Shown here in pieces: positions 6,122 to 7,013 of a DNA stretch of 7,013 nt. The notes under the pieces were generated by a model. It searched no databases. It was not told where the DNA came from and saw only the letters and a program-made list of their open reading frames with translations. A program made the position numbers and the translations under genes. The DNA is from Rhodothermota bacterium (GTDB lineage Bacteria; Hydrogenedentota; Hydrogenedentia; Hydrogenedentales; GCA-2746185): assembly GCA_009885415.1 (NCBI GenBank), contig VFKU01000205.1, positions 1 to 7,013 of the forward strand, written 5' to 3'. The stretch's first letter is position 1, and every line of letters starts with the position of its first letter.

Positions 6122-7013
6122 TCATCCGGCGATCGGATATTTCCGCGAAAGACGCCGGTAGAGTAACACATCCTTGAGGAACCGCACCGGCCCCAGCGGC
6201 GCGCTTCCCGCCCGCCGGTTCGCGTCGCCGATCCTGAACAACACCTCGAACTGCTCGAACAAGGTCCGGTAGGCGTCACTCAGTCGTGCGTCGGGATCCC
6301 AGATGTGCGTCGCCTCCGCACCCGCGCCGTTGATCTCCACAATTTTGAATCCTTCGCCGCGCTGCAACGACTCGATATCGCGAAAGCGAACGTCGAAGCG
6401 TCCGAAATAGAATTCCGGCAGGGCGCGCGCGATCTCGTCGATGCGCGCCGCCAGCGCGGGCGTCAGCAGATGCAGTCCGTCACGGAAAATGCACCCCTGC
6501 GCGTGGTTGCCCGCGAAGACCAGCGCAAAGCGCTCTCCCTCGGCCAGCACCCGCTCCAGCGCCGCGGCATGGCGCGCAAAAAAAATCTCCGCCATCAGCC
6601 GCGCGCGCGGGTCCGCTTCGATCAACTGCCGCAGCGTCCGTACCCCGTCGCCGAGGACAAAGGGAAATTCCTTCAACGTGATCGACACGATCCTCCCGCG
6701 ATCCTCGGAGGGCAGCCGGTAATACATCAGGCCGACTTCGTGCCGATGCGGGACCAGTTCCTGCAAGACCACGGTGATTCCGCGCGGCATCGACTCAAAA
6801 TAGGCGCGTAGATCCGAGGCCGAATAAATAGGCTTCACGCCCGCCCCGCGTTGTCCAAAGTCGGGCTTGGCCACGATCGGCAACACGAGCCCGGCGCCGC
6901 CCATCACGGTGAGCGCGCCCTCGGCGTGCATGTCGATCGTGCCGTCCCGGGTGAACTCGTACGCGGCGTGCGCCGCCGTCCACTGCCGCAAGTGGGCCGG
7001 CACAAGCTCGAGA
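6122..7013 (-). CDS. ATP-grasp ligase-like protein, 5' end beyond the window
   Basis: This is the C-terminal 296 residues or so of an ATP-grasp enzyme, a family that activates a carboxylate as acyl phosphate and joins it to an amine or similar nucleophile. Numbering from the valine codon at 7003: the nucleotide-binding segment is VAKPDFGQRGAGV (44-56, K46), the hinge region is VVLQELV (78-84), a cyanophycin-synthetase-like GDGVRTLRQLI spans 118-128, GNHAQGCIF 165-173, and the metal/phosphate site FGRFDVR (200-206, D204) with FKIVEINGAGAE (219-230, E223, N225). The frame stays open through that GTG to the window edge (LEL before VPAHL), and the conserved sequence runs on, so the GTG is internal. 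From memory, full-length relatives carry an N-terminal membrane segment, which would lie outside. The substrate is unknown. Its position ahead of the OlsB/OlsA pair suggests work on an amino acid head group. Confidence 0.87.
   Translation of the reverse strand, partial: LELVPAHLRQWTAAHAAYEFTRDGTIDMHAEGALTVMGGAGLVLPIVAKPDFGQRGAGVKPIYSASDLRAYFESMPRGITVVLQELVPHRHEVGLMYYRLPSEDRGRIVSITLKEFPFVLGDGVRTLRQLIEADPRARLMAEIFFARHAAALERVLAEGERFALVFAGNHAQGCIFRDGLHLLTPALAARIDEIARALPEFYFGRFDVRFRDIESLQRGEGFKIVEINGAGAEATHIWDPDARLSDAYRTLFEQFEVLFRIGDANRRAGSAPLGPVRFLKDVLLYRRLSRKYPIAG

Noticed and set aside
6305..6811. 168-codon rightward frame opposite the ATP-grasp gene
   Set aside because: The composition is Arg/Gln/Ala-rich with no motif, and the minus strand carries clear ATP-grasp signatures over the same bases.
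6994..7003. GTG at 7003 as the true start of the ATP-grasp gene
   Set aside because: The frame is open to the window edge, the residues before it (LEL) continue a typical LVPAHL segment of the family, and ATP-grasp proteins need an N-terminal part not found within the window.
1..7013. CRISPR array, tRNA/rRNA genes, insertion sequence or defence system
   Set aside because: No spaced direct repeats, tRNA-like cloverleaf, rRNA stretch, transposase or nuclease-type motif was seen. All coding space is accounted for by eight metabolic or membrane genes.

Overview
The window is GC-rich, densely coding bacterial chromosome. Two genes read rightward (191-2124) and six read leftward (7013-2136), and the two blocks converge with 11 bp between their stop codons. 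A Tat-exported Gfo/Idh/MocA oxidoreductase of the kind greatly expanded in Planctomycetota, Verrucomicrobiota and Hydrogenedentota, together with the base composition and a tandem-palindrome intergenic element, suggests one of those lineages. This placement is an inference from gene style; no rRNA or marker gene is present.

Left block. Positions 1-190 hold no gene. They carry two adjacent perfect hairpins (21-40 and 49-65) and a plausible sigma-70 promoter (117-146) for the Gfo/Idh gene (191-1468). A terminator-like hairpin follows that gene (1469-1502). Next is a five-helix DUF420 membrane protein (1579-2124) with a good ribosome binding site that favours an internal ATG over the longer GTG start.

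Right block. Six leftward genes look like one transcription unit: a C-terminal part of an ATP-grasp ligase (runs off the right edge), an OlsB-type GNAT N-acyltransferase, an OlsA/PlsC-type O-acyltransferase, a probable lipoprotein alpha/beta hydrolase, an HSDL2-like short-chain dehydrogenase, and an NADPH-dependent FMN reductase. Junctions are a 30 bp gap, a 4 bp ATGA overlap, a 1 bp gap, a 4 bp ATGA overlap and a 33 bp gap, so several genes are probably translationally coupled.

The core of the right block resembles the two-step pathway for ornithine-type aminolipids. OlsB N-acylates an amino acid with a 3-hydroxyacyl group, and OlsA then esterifies the hydroxyl with a second fatty acid. The ATP-grasp ligase directly upstream raises the possibility that the head group is modified or is a dipeptide, with the hydrolase, SDR and flavin reductase acting in tailoring, turnover or acyl supply. 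That combined role is a hypothesis from gene order and family membership. The product, and whether all six genes serve it, cannot be read from the sequence.
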